Positions 1 to 8,493 of a stretch of 64,000 nucleotides of DNA are shown here, one piece after another. The stretch is taken from assembly GCF_030064675.1 (NCBI RefSeq), contig NZ_CP116413.1, positions 3,194,001-3,258,000 on the forward strand. Direction: 5' to 3'. Position numbers and translations under genes: made by a program. Below the pieces are notes generated by a model, which searched no databases, was not told the origin of the DNA, and was given only the letters and a program-made list of their open reading frames with translations. The DNA is from Crossiella sp. CA-258035. GTDB lineage: Bacteria; Actinomycetota; Actinomycetes; Mycobacteriales; Pseudonocardiaceae. Within the stretch, counting starts at the first letter, position 1. Each line of letters opens with the position of its first letter.

Positions 1-324
1 CCGCCCTCGACCTACGAGGCCACCATCCGGCTCGGCCTCGAGGACCCGCGGATCCACGCGCTCATCCTCGGCTACTGGCACACCATCGTGACCCCGCCGA
101 TGGTCTTCGCCGAGGTCACCGCGCGGGTGGTGAACGAGGCCAGGGCCAAGGGCATCGACAAGCCGGTGGTCGCCTCACTGGCGGGTGACACCGAGGTGGA
201 GCGGGCTAGTGAATACCTGTTCGACCATCGTATTGTCGCCTATCCCTACACCACGGAGCTCCCGGTCGCGGTGCTGGGCGCGAAGTACCGCTGGGCACGC
301 GCGGCGGGATTGATCGAGAAGTAG
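1..324 (+). CDS. NDP-forming acyl-CoA synthetase, C-terminal end (partial)
   Basis: This is the last 107 codons of a gene that begins before the window. The visible part reads through in frame from base 1 and matches the flavodoxin-like ligase domain of ADP/NDP-forming acetate/acyl-CoA synthetases. It has an 'EDPRIHALIL' strand-turn, a 'KPVVASLAG' strand and the closing segment in which the last helix carries 'AKYRWARAAG'. Family members join a carboxylate to CoA at the expense of a nucleoside triphosphate in the cytoplasm. The substrate cannot be told from this fragment, and the CoA-binding and ATP-grasp parts lie outside. A hairpin follows 15 bases after the stop, so it probably ends its own transcript and is not joined to the next gene. 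Confidence 0.7.
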   Translation, partial: PPSTYEATIRLGLEDPRIHALILGYWHTIVTPPMVFAEVTARVVNEARAKGIDKPVVASLAGDTEVERASEYLFDHRIVAYPYTTELPVAVLGAKYRWARAAGLIEK

Positions 325-338
325 GCCGACGGCTGACC

Positions 339-379
339 GGTAGCAGGGGTCCCGTCGGCCAGCCGGGACCCCTGCTACC
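339..379 (+). terminator. Hairpin terminator after the acyl-CoA ligase
   Basis: A perfect 16-bp stem (339-354 with 364-379) encloses a 9-base loop. There is no T tract, as is usual for actinobacterial terminators. It lies between two genes on the same strand. Confidence 0.7.
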
Positions 380-437
380 AGGCCAGGGAGGTTCAACGGG
401 CGGAGTCCGAGAGTTCTCGTGAAAGAGGTTTCTCATC

Positions 438-1955
438 ATGGATCCTTCGAACACCCCGAGCGCGGGGCCGGCCACCAGCGGGGGTAGCGACCTCGCCGGT
501 GGCGGCCAGGAACGCGTGTGGCGGGCCGGTCGGCTCGATCCGATGCCCATCCGGAAGCTGCCCGACGCGCCACCGTCGGTGCACCTGATCGGCCCCACGG
601 TGTTCCTGGTGGCACTCGGGGTCGGCATGGGCGAGTCCTACATGTGGCCCCGGCTGGTGCTGATCTTCGGCCCGGAGATCCGCTGGCTGTTCCTGATCGG
701 CGTCACCCTGCAGGCCGTGGTGATGCTGGAGATGGCCCGCTACGCCATGGCTACCGGCGAGAGCATCTTCGCCGGCGCGGCCCGCGTGTTCAAACCGATC
801 ATGTGGTTCTTCTTCGTGGTCGCGATCGCGGTCTACATCTGGCCGGGCCACCTCTCCGCGGGCATGTCGGCGCTGGAGAACATCACCGGAATACCTTGGC
901 AGCTCAGCGCAATCGTCGGCCTGATCCTGGTCGGCGTGATCTTCAGCCTGGCCAAGGTGATCTACAACCTGCTGGAGAACGTGCTCTCGGTCCTGATCGG
1001 GATCCTGGTGGTCAGTACCGCGGTGGTGGCGGCACTGGTCGGCACCTGGGGCGACCTGGCCAGCACGATCAGCGGCATGTTCACCTTCGGGTACTTCCCG
1101 AGCGAGATGTTCACCTCTACCTGGTTCCCGATCGTGGTGGGCTCCATCGCCTTCGCCGGACCCTCCGGTATGCAGCAGATGTGGTACACGCTGCACCTGC
1201 GGGACTCCGGGGCCGGCATGGGCGCGCACATCCCGAAGATCAAGGGCCTGCGCAGCTCCGAATCGGGCGCGGACGAGCAGATGCCGGCCCGCGGCTTCAT
1301 GTTCGACACCGAGGACCCGGAGGAGATGGCCAAGTGGAAGGGCTGGCGGCGCTGGGTCACCTTCGACGCGCTGCTGCTGTTCTGGGGCGTGACCATGTTG
1401 GTCACGGTCTCCTTCACGGTGCTGGCGCAGACCGCGGCCCGGCAGAACCCCAACGTGAAGGAGCTGATCGCGGCCGGCGACCGCGGTGCCGCGTTCAACG
1501 CGATGGCCGACGCCTTCTCCTCACTCGGCGGTCCCGCGCTGGGCACGGTGTTCTTCGGCTTCATCGCGCTGATCGGGTTGAACGCCACCCTGGGCCTGTT
1601 CGACTCCTTCTCCCGCGGCCAGGCCGACATGACCTACTTCTTCGTGCCCGGCGCCAAGAAGATCGGCATGTCCCGGCTCTACGCCGGCTTCCTGTGGGGC
1701 CTGATCGTCTTCGGCATCATCATCCTGCTGTGGGGCCCGGCCAAGGGCCCGGCGGCGATCCTGGACATCCTGGCGTTCCTGTCCGCCTTCGCCATGGGCG
1801 CCTACTGCATCGTGTTGCTGTTGGTGAACAACAAGATGCTGCCCAAACCGATCCGGCCGAAGTGGTGGACCAACGTCATCATCGGCTTCGGCGCGGTGTT
1901 CTACCTGAGCGGGTTGTTCTACTCCCTGTTCGCCTACGGCGTGGTATTGGACTGA
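438..1955 (+). CDS. Divergent Nramp-family membrane transporter
   Basis: A 505-residue polytopic membrane protein with about 11 hydrophobic segments after a ~45-residue soluble N-terminus. Length and helix pattern fit the Nramp (LeuT-fold) family of divalent-metal/proton symporters. The two metal-binding motifs are not canonical. The TM1 position reads 'GVGMGESY' where Nramp proteins have DPGN. The TM6 position reads 'GPSGMQQMWYTLHLR' where they have MPHNLYLHS. Transport of Mn/Fe by the usual mechanism is therefore not assured. An acidic insertion ('DTEDPEEMAKWKGW') sits between the two halves. ATG 438 follows a GAAAGAGG ribosome site. The stop is one base from the next start, and terC follows, so metal homeostasis is the best guess for the operon. 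Confidence 0.75.
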   Translation: MDPSNTPSAGPATSGGSDLAGGGQERVWRAGRLDPMPIRKLPDAPPSVHLIGPTVFLVALGVGMGESYMWPRLVLIFGPEIRWLFLIGVTLQAVVMLEMARYAMATGESIFAGAARVFKPIMWFFFVVAIAVYIWPGHLSAGMSALENITGIPWQLSAIVGLILVGVIFSLAKVIYNLLENVLSVLIGILVVSTAVVAALVGTWGDLASTISGMFTFGYFPSEMFTSTWFPIVVGSIAFAGPSGMQQMWYTLHLRDSGAGMGAHIPKIKGLRSSESGADEQMPARGFMFDTEDPEEMAKWKGWRRWVTFDALLLFWGVTMLVTVSFTVLAQTAARQNPNVKELIAAGDRGAAFNAMADAFSSLGGPALGTVFFGFIALIGLNATLGLFDSFSRGQADMTYFFVPGAKKIGMSRLYAGFLWGLIVFGIIILLWGPAKGPAAILDILAFLSAFAMGAYCIVLLLVNNKMLPKPIRPKWWTNVIIGFGAVFYLSGLFYSLFAYGVVLD

Positions 1956-1956
1956 C

Positions 1957-2511
1957 ATGAGTGAATCGCGGCAACCGCCACGCATCAGCGCCTTCGCTCA
2001 ACTGGCCGCCCCCGGCGCGCTGGTGGGTGCGCTGGCCGGCTCGATCGCCGGCCTGCTGGCCCTGCTCGTCGGCCAGCCCCCCGCCTGGGCGCTGACCACC
2101 GCACTCGGTCTCGGCCTGCCGCTGGCCCTGCTCGGCGGGCTCTACGGGATTGGCGCGGCCACCGGCCGCATCCGGCTCGGCGTGTTCGCGCCGGCCGCGG
2201 TGTTCTGGCTCATCGGGTTCCCGCTGAGCAGGCTCATCCAGGAGGTCGCGCTGCCGCTGGTGGTGGCGGGCGAGCTGCGGGTGCCCGCGGACCTGCTCGG
2301 GTTCCTGGCCTACCAGGGGATCGTGAGCGCCGGGTTCGCGATCGGCTTCATCTGGCTGCACGAACGCCTTGCCCCGCAGCTGTTCCGGCGGTTCGCCGCG
2401 ACGAACCCGTTGGCCGCCAACGCATTCACCCGTTACGCGACCCACGCGGAGACGGTGTGGGCGGCCAAGACCCGTGCCCGCGCCGCGCGAGCGGCTGCCA
2501 GAGGAGCCTGA
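1957..2511 (+). CDS. Small polytopic membrane protein, unknown function
   Basis: A 184-residue protein with about four hydrophobic segments (roughly residues 18-40, 43-66, 72-98 and 110-135) and a basic, alanine/arginine-rich C-terminal tail ('AKTRARAARAAARGA'). I do not recognise a family. It starts one base after the Nramp-like gene and its TGA overlaps the ATG of terC (TGATG), so it is co-translated between two metal-transport-type proteins. A role as accessory subunit or membrane partner is inference from position only. Confidence 0.7.
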   Translation: MSESRQPPRISAFAQLAAPGALVGALAGSIAGLLALLVGQPPAWALTTALGLGLPLALLGGLYGIGAATGRIRLGVFAPAAVFWLIGFPLSRLIQEVALPLVVAGELRVPADLLGFLAYQGIVSAGFAIGFIWLHERLAPQLFRRFAATNPLAANAFTRYATHAETVWAAKTRARAARAAARGA

Positions 2512-3545
2512 TGACCTTCTCCATGTGGGTCTGGATCGCCACGGTGGGTGGTCTGGGCGCGATCCTCGCGTTCGACTTCTACCTGGCCGCCCGCAACCCG
2601 AGGGACCCCTCGTTCAGAGAATGTGTTGGCTGGACCGTCGCTTACGTCACCCTGGCCGTCCTCTTCGGACTCGGGGTGCTGTGGCTGGCCGGTCCGCGCT
2701 ACGGCGGGGAGTTCTTCGCCGGCTGGATCACTGAGTACTCGTTGTCGGTGGACAACCTGTTCGTGTTCATGCTGATCATGAGCAGGTTCGCGGTGCCCAA
2801 GCTGTACCGGCAGAAGGTGTTGCTGGTGGGCATCGTGATCGCGCTGCTGATGCGCGCGGTGTTCATCGCGGTGGGCGCGGAAGCGGTGTCCCGGTTCAAC
2901 TGGCTGTTCTACGTCTTCGGCGCCTTCCTGATCTACACGGCCTGGAAGCTGCTCCGGCAGGACCCGAACGCGGAGGAGGAGTTCTCCGAGAACGTGGTGC
3001 TGCGCACGGTGAAACGGTTCGCTCCCACGACGGATGACTACGTGGGCGCGAAGATGGTGACCAGGATCGACGGGCGGCGGATGGTGACGCCGATGCTCAT
3101 CGTGATGGTCGCGATCGGCACCACCGACCTGTTGTTCGCCCTGGACTCGATCCCGGCGATCTTCGGGCTGACCAAGGAGCCGTACCTGGTCTTCACCGCC
3201 AACGCGTTCGCGCTGCTGGGGTTGCGCCAGCTGTTCTTCCTGATCGGCGGCCTGCTCGACCGGCTGGTCTACCTGTCCATCGGGCTGGCCGTGATCCTGG
3301 CGTTCATCGGCGTGAAGCTGGTGCTGGAGGCCATGCACACCTCCGGCGTGCCGTGGGCGCCGACGGTCTCCATCCAGATGTCGCTGTCGTTCATTGTGGG
3401 GACGCTGGCGGTGACCATCATTGCTAGTGTGATCAAATCCCGGCGGACCGAACGGGCCGCTGCCGCGACCGCGGCACCGGAGCCCGTTCCGTCGGCTCAG
3501 GCCTCGTCCAGCTCAGCGGCGCTGGACGAGACCGGAACCGGATGA
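2511..3545 (+). CDS. terC: TerC/Alx family membrane protein
   Basis: A 344-residue TerC-family protein. Members are integral membrane proteins linked to manganese export and tellurium resistance, and to metalation of exported proteins. About nine hydrophobic segments are visible. The paired acidic signatures of the family are present: 'SLSVDNLFVFML' near residue 80 and 'GTTDLLFALDSIPAIFG' near residue 205, whose aspartates are thought to bind metal. The C-terminus is a low-complexity Ala/Ser/Pro tail. ATG 2511 is preferred over upstream in-frame codons because GAGGAG lies five bases before it and it overlaps the previous stop. It is the last gene of the Nramp-like operon. Confidence 0.9.
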   Translation: MTFSMWVWIATVGGLGAILAFDFYLAARNPRDPSFRECVGWTVAYVTLAVLFGLGVLWLAGPRYGGEFFAGWITEYSLSVDNLFVFMLIMSRFAVPKLYRQKVLLVGIVIALLMRAVFIAVGAEAVSRFNWLFYVFGAFLIYTAWKLLRQDPNAEEEFSENVVLRTVKRFAPTTDDYVGAKMVTRIDGRRMVTPMLIVMVAIGTTDLLFALDSIPAIFGLTKEPYLVFTANAFALLGLRQLFFLIGGLLDRLVYLSIGLAVILAFIGVKLVLEAMHTSGVPWAPTVSIQMSLSFIVGTLAVTIIASVIKSRRTERAAAATAAPEPVPSAQASSSSAALDETGTG

Positions 3546-3553
3546 CCTACGTC

Positions 3554-3579
3554 CACTGGAGCTGTCCCTGGACCCAGTG
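3554..3579. terminator. Possible bidirectional terminator between convergent genes
   Basis: A CACTGG/CCAGTG stem is stacked on a GTCC/GGAC stem, with a 4-base bulge, just after terC and facing the small gene on the other strand. It is short, so the call is tentative. Confidence 0.35.
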
Positions 3580-3619
3580 AGCGGCAGTGCGGTTTCGGCG
3601 ATCATGAGGGTGGCCGGGG

Positions 3620-3823
3620 TCAGGAGGAGGCAACCTCCTGGCCCTGGTCCCGCCGCGTCGCGGTGGCACTCTGGCCTCGCAGGTAGTTCTCCACGCCCGC
3701 GGTCGGGTTCTTCTTGGCCTCGGCCATCGCCGTGGCCATGCCCAGACCCATCGGGCGGCTGCCGCGGTAGCCCGCGGGCTCCTCGGTCAGCGAGCGCAGC
3801 AGCTGCTTGAACTTGCGCATCAT
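3620..3823 (-). CDS. Small basic hypothetical protein
   Basis: A 67-residue protein with no recognised domain. It begins 'MMRKFKQLLRSL', a short basic amphipathic segment, and goes on with a Gly/Met/Ala-rich middle ('SRPMGLGMATAMAEAKKNP'). The case for a real gene is translational. A full AGGAGG site (3831-3836) lies seven bases upstream of the ATG, better than most starts in this window. It is monocistronic, converges on terC and follows gntR on the same strand. No function can be assigned. Confidence 0.65.
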   Translation of the reverse strand: MMRKFKQLLRSLTEEPAGYRGSRPMGLGMATAMAEAKKNPTAGVENYLRGQSATATRRDQGQEVASS

Positions 3824-3937
3824 CGATACACCTCCTCACATCTTGGGATACCCGAGGGCGTCGATGCCATTCGGGACTGTGGTGGGAAACTCTTCTCGCG
3901 GTCCGCCTGCTGGGATCGGGACCGGCGAGACCCGGTC

Positions 3938-4702
3938 CTAGATCTGGGGCTTCACGGCGGGCGAGGTGCGCGCCACGGTCCGCCTGCGGCGCCGCAGGGG
4001 CACCTCGGGGGCGGGGGTGGCGGCCTGCGTGCTCTGCCGGGCCTCCAGGTAGGACTGCCGGGTGCGGTCGGTGTGCTCGCGCATGATCTCCGCGGCCCGC
4101 TCGGCGTCACCGGTGGAGATCGCGCTGATCAGCTTGCGGTGCTCCCGCCAGGACTGCTTGCCGCGCTGGCGGGCGACCGGGGTGTAGAACCAGCGGACCC
4201 TGCGGTCGACCTGGGCGGCCAGCTCCAGCAGCACCTTGTTCCCGGACAGCTCGGTGACCAGGCGGTGCAGGGCGGCGTTGGCCGCCACCGCACCGTCCAC
4301 GTCGTCGGCCAGCACCGCGGCCTCGCCCTGCTGGCAGATCTCCCGCAGCCGGGCCACGCCCTCCTTGTCCGTGTTCAGCGCGGCCAGCCGCGCCGACTCG
4401 GTCTCCAGCAGGGTGCGCACCGCGAGCAGCTGGTCGGCCTCCTGTTCGGTCGGCACGTGCACGAACGCGCCGTAACCGGGTACCAGGTCCACCCAGCCCT
4501 CGTTGTTGAGCCACTGCAACGCCTCACGCACCGGCTGGCGGGACACGCCGAGCATCTCGGCCAGCTCGCCTTCGACCAGGTGCTGGCCGGGGGCGAGGCT
4601 GCCGGTGATGATGAGGTCGAGCAGGGCCTCGAAGACCCGCTCCCGCAGGGGAACCGGCCGATCGATCCGGCGTGCGGCCGTGCCCTGCGCAAGCTCCGAC
4701 AT
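3938..4702 (-). CDS. GntR/FadR-family regulator (FCD domain)
   Basis: A 254-residue regulator. Residues ~18-85 form the GntR winged helix ('LRERVFEALLDLIITGSLAPGQ', then 'LAEMLGVSRQPVREAL'). Residues ~95-220 form the all-helical FCD ligand domain, whose His/Asp metal-site helices usually sense a small carboxylate. The C-terminus is a basic tail rich in arginine and proline. It follows the MFS carrier on the same strand after 240 bases. A TACAGCATACAGTG site in that gap matches two sites between the carrier and sucC, so the protein probably represses itself, the carrier and the glyoxylate operon until a pathway acid releases it. A GGAG site precedes the ATG. Confidence 0.88.
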   Translation of the reverse strand: MSELAQGTAARRIDRPVPLRERVFEALLDLIITGSLAPGQHLVEGELAEMLGVSRQPVREALQWLNNEGWVDLVPGYGAFVHVPTEQEADQLLAVRTLLETESARLAALNTDKEGVARLREICQQGEAAVLADDVDGAVAANAALHRLVTELSGNKVLLELAAQVDRRVRWFYTPVARQRGKQSWREHRKLISAISTGDAERAAEIMREHTDRTRQSYLEARQSTQAATPAPEVPLRRRRRTVARTSPAVKPQI

Positions 4703-4778
4703 CGTGTGCTCCAGAGGTGAGGTGGGCGCTTTCGCCCGGTGTGCCGATCTTGAGTCTATTTGTGCCCGGTCGACTGCC

Positions 4779-4792
4779 TACAGCATACAGTG
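4779..4792. promoter_or_regulatory. Predicted GntR operator upstream of gntR
   Basis: TACAGCATACAGTG, a near palindrome of the same type as the sites at 6307-6320 and 6389-6402. It lies 77 bases before the gntR start, which suggests autoregulation. The rest of the 4703-4942 gap holds no other gene I can support. Confidence 0.6.
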
Positions 4793-4942
4793 TTCCATAT
4801 GCCCGAAATGCGTGAGGACTGCCACAAGCATTGGATCACCCATACCGAGTACCTAATTGGGAAAGCTACCCACCGATCGCACGCTGTAGGTGACCTGCTG
4901 CCACGGTCCAGATGTCCATAATGCCCCAAATGGCCGCGCACC

Positions 4943-6286
4943 TCAGCGGACACGCTGGGTTGTCCAGACTAATGGGATACGACCAGGCTGCCGCAGGCGC
5001 CGGCAGAGCAGTGCCGAACACAGTGCGAGCCCGCCCGCAAGCAGGAAAAGTACCGGGTACCCCGAAGTAGGGACGGCCAGCGCGGTCAGGCCCACCCCGG
5101 CTATTCCGCCAAAGGCCTTCGCGCTGTAGACCACCGCGTGTATCTCGCCGTGCCGCCGGTCCCCGAAGTACTCCCGGACCAGGCTGGCCACCATCGGGTA
5201 GCAGGCCCCGCCCGCGCCGGCCAGCACGGCTGCGGTCAGCAGCAGCGGCAGCGAGCGGTCGGTGGCACTGGCGGCCAGCGCGAGCTGTGACAGCGCGAGC
5301 ACGGTGAGTGCGCCGGCCAGCGTGCGCGCCCGGCCGATCCGGTCGGAGACCCGCAGCACCACCGCCCTGGCCGCCCCGTTGGCCGCTACCAGCAGTGCGG
5401 TGGCCGCGCCGATGACCGGCGCGGACAGCGCCATCCCGGCGGCGAAGGCGGCGAAGCTGGCCACCGTGAACAGGGTGACCGCGCTGGCGCAGAACAGGAT
5501 CACCGCGAGCGCGGGCAGCGCGCCGTCGCGCACCGCCTCGCCGGGGGAGTACTCGCGCACCGCGGGCAGGTTGGCCGAGCCGGGGCCGCGGCGACGGGAG
5601 AGCGCCCAGTCGCGCGGGTCCACGTGCGGCGGCCACCAGTTCGACGGCGGGTCGCGGAAGAACAGTCCCGCCGCGGCGATCACCAGGCCCAGCGCCAGGC
5701 CGGTGCCGTCGAGCACCGGGACCAGGTTGGCGGTGGTCACCGAGGGGAAGACGAAGAGCAGGAACGGGACCGCGCCGCAGGCGAACGCGCCGGTGACCAG
5801 GCTGACCCGAACCGCGGACCGGTCGGGGAACCACTTGGCCACGGTGGAGGCACTGACCGCGTAGACCAGTCCCGCGCCCGCGCCGCCCAGCAGCGAGAAG
5901 CCCAGCAGCGCGCCCAGGTAGCTCGGCGCGTGCCCGAGTGCCACCGGGCCGGTCAGGCACAGCGCCGCGCCCGCCATCACCAGGGCCACCGGGCCGACCA
6001 CCCCCCGTTCCCGCAGGTAGGCCACTGGCAAGCCGACGCCAGCCTGTGCCACGATCCACAGCGCCAGCAGCCAGCAGGTCTGTGCGGTGGACCAGCCGTG
6101 CAGTGCGGACAGGGTGGGCACCAGCGCGCCGAAGGAGTACTGGAGCACGCCCGCCGCGGCCATCGCGGCCAGCGGCAGGACCAGCTGCCAGGACCGGGAA
6201 CGCCCGGTCAGCAGTTCGGCGGTGGGGCCGACCTGGTAGTCGCGGCCGAAGCAGTCGCGGAGCTCACTGGGTGGGGGAGTGGTCAT
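4943..6286 (-). CDS. MFS transporter, oxalate/formate antiporter (OFA)-like
   Basis: A 447-residue, 12-helix major-facilitator protein. It resembles the OFA/OxlT branch: '[24 protein letters not shown]' features between TM4 and TM5 (quoted here only in part, '[11 protein letters not shown]') and, after TM6, '[13 protein letters not shown]', the proline/tryptophan motif seen in OFA carriers. Such proteins exchange or import small mono- and dicarboxylates. The gene is divergent from sucC-sucD-hyi-glxR-gcl, with two GntR-type operators between the starts. It probably brings in the acid that feeds glyoxylate metabolism, with oxalate or a related diacid as candidates. The ATG at 6286 has a GGAGG site five bases upstream. 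Confidence 0.8.
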   Translation of the reverse strand: MTTPPPSELRDCFGRDYQVGPTAELLTGRSRSWQLVLPLAAMAAAGVLQYSFGALVPTLSALHGWSTAQTCWLLALWIVAQAGVGLPVAYLRERGVVGPVALVMAGAALCLTGPVALGHAPSYLGALLGFSLLGGAGAGLVYAVSASTVAKWFPDRSAVRVSLVTGAFACGAVPFLLFVFPSVTTANLVPVLDGTGLALGLVIAAAGLFFRDPPSNWWPPHVDPRDWALSRRRGPGSANLPAVREYSPGEAVRDGALPALAVILFCASAVTLFTVASFAAFAAGMALSAPVIGAATALLVAANGAARAVVLRVSDRIGRARTLAGALTVLALSQLALAASATDRSLPLLLTAAVLAGAGGACYPMVASLVREYFGDRRHGEIHAVVYSAKAFGGIAGVGLTALAVPTSGYPVLFLLAGGLALCSALLCRRLRQPGRIPLVWTTQRVR

Positions 6287-6305
6287 CGTGGCCTCCCTCT
6301 ACTAG

Positions 6306-6323
6306 ATACTGTATGCAGTATAC
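6306..6323. promoter_or_regulatory. Predicted GntR operator, MFS-proximal
   Basis: ATACTGTATGCAGTATAC (core TACTGTATGCAGTA, 6307-6320) lies 20 bases upstream of the MFS ATG on the other strand. It is nearly identical to the sucC-proximal site. Confidence 0.7.
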
Positions 6324-6388
6324 ACAAGGTAGCCGGGTTGGGGACCTGCCGAAATCCATGCCGACAGGCACTGGTGCTGAGTCTCACA

Positions 6389-6402
6389 TACTGTATACAG
6401 TA
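6389..6402. promoter_or_regulatory. Perfect-palindrome operator overlapping the sucC promoter
   Basis: TACTGTATACAGTA is a perfect 14-bp palindrome. Within it TACAGT (6396-6401) sits seven bases before the GTG of sucC, the same geometry as other probable leaderless -10 boxes in this window. A repressor bound here would cover the -10 element. Confidence 0.7.
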
Positions 6403-6408
6403 GGCGGC

Positions 6409-7581
6409 GTGGATCTGTACGAGTACCAGGCGAAGGATCTCTTCGCGCAGCACGGGGTCCCGGTGGGTCCGCCGCAGCGGGTCGTCGAGGATCCGGCCGA
6501 CGCCCGCGCGGCAGCGGCCGAGTGGGGCGGCAGGGTCGTGGTCAAGGCGCAGGTGAAAACCGGCGGCCGTGGCAAGGCGGGCGGGGTGAAGCTCGCCGTC
6601 GACCCGGAGGACGCGGAAGTCAAGGCCGGAGCCATCTTGGGGCTGGACATCAAGGGGCACGTGGTGCGCCGGGTGCTGGTGACCCCCGCTTCGGAGATCG
6701 CCGAGGAGTACTACGTCTCCTTCTTGCTCGACCGGACCAATCGCACCTTCCTGGCGATGGCCTCGGTCGAAGGCGGGATGGACATCGAGGAGGTCGCTGC
6801 CACCAATCCGGCGGCCCTCGCCAAGGTGCCCGTTGACGCCATCGGCGGCGTCGACCTGGCCAAGGCCAGGGAGATCGTGACCGCCGCGCACTTCCCGGCC
6901 GAGGTGGCTGAAGATGTCGCCGCGGTGCTGGTGAAGCTGTGGAACACCTTTGTAGCCGAGGACGCCACCCTGGTGGAGGTCAACCCGCTGGTCCGTGACC
7001 CCCGGGGCAGCATTCTCGCCCTCGACGGCAAGGTGACACTGGACGAGAACGCCGGTTTCCGGCATCCGGGACACGGCGAGTTCGTGGACCGGGCCGCGGA
7101 GAACGAGCTGGAGCAGCGGGCCAAGGACAAGGGCCTCAACTACGTCAAGCTGGACGGCCAGGTCGGCGTCATCGGCAACGGCGCGGGCCTGGTCATGTCC
7201 ACTTTGGACGTTGTCGCCTACGCGGGCGAGCGGCACGGCGGGGTGAAGCCGGCCAACTTCCTGGACATCGGCGGCGGCGCCTCGGCCGAGGTGATGGCCA
7301 ACGGCCTGGAGATCATCCTGGGCGACGCCGACGTGCGCTCGGTGTTCGTCAACGTCTTCGGCGGCATCACCGCCTGCGACGCGGTGGCCAACGGCATCGT
7401 GGCCGCGCTGGAGATCCTGGGCGCGGAAGCCACCAAGCCACTGGTGGTGCGCCTGGACGGCAACAACGTGGCCGAGGGCCGCCGCATCCTGGCGGAGGCC
7501 GGCCATCCGCTGGTGACCGTGGTGGAGACGATGGACGACGCGGCCGACAAGGCCGCCCAACTGGCAGCGGCGGGGGTGTGA
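6409..7581 (+). CDS. sucC: Succinate-CoA ligase (ADP-forming) subunit beta
   Basis: A 390-residue ATP-grasp beta subunit. It joins succinate and CoA using ATP (or runs in reverse) with SucD. The protein is close to full actinobacterial SucC: '[11 protein letters not shown]' at the N-terminus, '[17 protein letters not shown]' in the nucleotide site, 'EVNPLV', '[12 protein letters not shown]' and 'NVFGGIT' in the C-terminal CoA/phosphohistidine half. GTG 6409 is chosen because the protein then begins V-D-L-Y-E-Y-Q like its relatives. No ribosome site is visible, so the mRNA is probably leaderless. Its place at the head of a gcl operon suggests a dedicated second copy: it could supply succinyl-CoA for CoA transfer to oxalate, or act as a malate-CoA ligase. 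Confidence 0.92.
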   Translation: MDLYEYQAKDLFAQHGVPVGPPQRVVEDPADARAAAAEWGGRVVVKAQVKTGGRGKAGGVKLAVDPEDAEVKAGAILGLDIKGHVVRRVLVTPASEIAEEYYVSFLLDRTNRTFLAMASVEGGMDIEEVAATNPAALAKVPVDAIGGVDLAKAREIVTAAHFPAEVAEDVAAVLVKLWNTFVAEDATLVEVNPLVRDPRGSILALDGKVTLDENAGFRHPGHGEFVDRAAENELEQRAKDKGLNYVKLDGQVGVIGNGAGLVMSTLDVVAYAGERHGGVKPANFLDIGGGASAEVMANGLEIILGDADVRSVFVNVFGGITACDAVANGIVAALEILGAEATKPLVVRLDGNNVAEGRRILAEAGHPLVTVVETMDDAADKAAQLAAAGV

Positions 7582-7585
7582 CTCG

Positions 7586-8479
7586 ATGGCCATCTTCCTG
7601 ACCGAGCACAGCAGGGTCATCGTGCAGGGCATGACCGGCGGCGAGGGCTCCAAGCACACCAGGCGCATGCAGGCCGCGGGTACCAACGTGGTCGGCGGCG
7701 TGACGCCCGGCAAGGGCGGCCGGCGCGTGGACTTCGACGGGGTGAGCGTGCCCGTCTTCGGCTCGGTGGCCGAGGCCATGGCTGGGACCGGCGCGGACGT
7801 CACGGTGGTCTTCGTGCCGCCGCGCTTCGCCAAGGGCGCGGTGATCGAGGCGATCGACGCGGGCATCGGCCTCGCGGTGGTCATCACCGAGGGCATCCCG
7901 GTGCACGACACCGCCTACTTCTGGGCGCACGCCAACGCCACCGGCAACAAGACCCGGATCATCGGGCCGAACTGCCCCGGCGTCATCTCGCCCGGCAAGT
8001 CCAACGCGGGCATCATCCCGGCCGACATCTCCGGCCCTGGCAAGATCGGTCTGGTGTCGAAGTCCGGCACCCTGACCTACCAGATGATGTACGAGCTGCG
8101 GGACTTCGGTTTCTCCACCGCGGTCGGCATCGGCGGTGACCCGATCATCGGCACCACGCACATCGACGCGCTGCAGGCCTTCCAGGACGACCCGGAGACC
8201 GCGGCCATCGTGATGATCGGTGAGATCGGCGGCGACGCCGAGGAGCGCGCGGCGGCCTACATCGCCGAGCACATCACCAAGCCGGTGGTCGGCTACGTCG
8301 CGGGCTTCACCGCCCCCGAGGGCAAGACCATGGGCCACGCCGGCGCCATCGTCTCCGGTTCCTCCGGCACCGCCGCGGCCAAGCAGGAAGCGCTGGAAGC
8401 CGCGGGCGTCAAGGTCGGCAAGACCCCCAGCGAAGCGGCTCGCCTGATGCGGGAGTGCCTCAAACCCCTGACCGTGTGA
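7586..8479 (+). CDS. sucD: Succinate-CoA ligase (ADP-forming) subunit alpha
   Basis: A 297-residue CoA-binding subunit, the usual length for SucD. '[15 protein letters not shown]' near the N-terminus is the CoA-binding loop. '[16 protein letters not shown]' and '[16 protein letters not shown]' follow in the middle. '[15 protein letters not shown]' near residue 250 carries the histidine that is phosphorylated in catalysis. It lies four bases after sucC and 14 bases before hyi in the same operon. The sequence is conventional, so succinate is the safest substrate. Malate use (as in malate thiokinases) cannot be excluded by inspection. Confidence 0.93.
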   Translation: MAIFLTEHSRVIVQGMTGGEGSKHTRRMQAAGTNVVGGVTPGKGGRRVDFDGVSVPVFGSVAEAMAGTGADVTVVFVPPRFAKGAVIEAIDAGIGLAVVITEGIPVHDTAYFWAHANATGNKTRIIGPNCPGVISPGKSNAGIIPADISGPGKIGLVSKSGTLTYQMMYELRDFGFSTAVGIGGDPIIGTTHIDALQAFQDDPETAAIVMIGEIGGDAEERAAAYIAEHITKPVVGYVAGFTAPEGKTMGHAGAIVSGSSGTAAAKQEALEAAGVKVGKTPSEAARLMRECLKPLTV

Positions 8480-8493
8480 GAAATGGAGCCGTC

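Noticed and set aside
325-437. Mn riboswitch (yybP-ykoY type) upstream of the terC operon
   Set aside because: The gap contains only a simple 16-bp terminator hairpin and a short leader; no multi-stem aptamer layout is visible.
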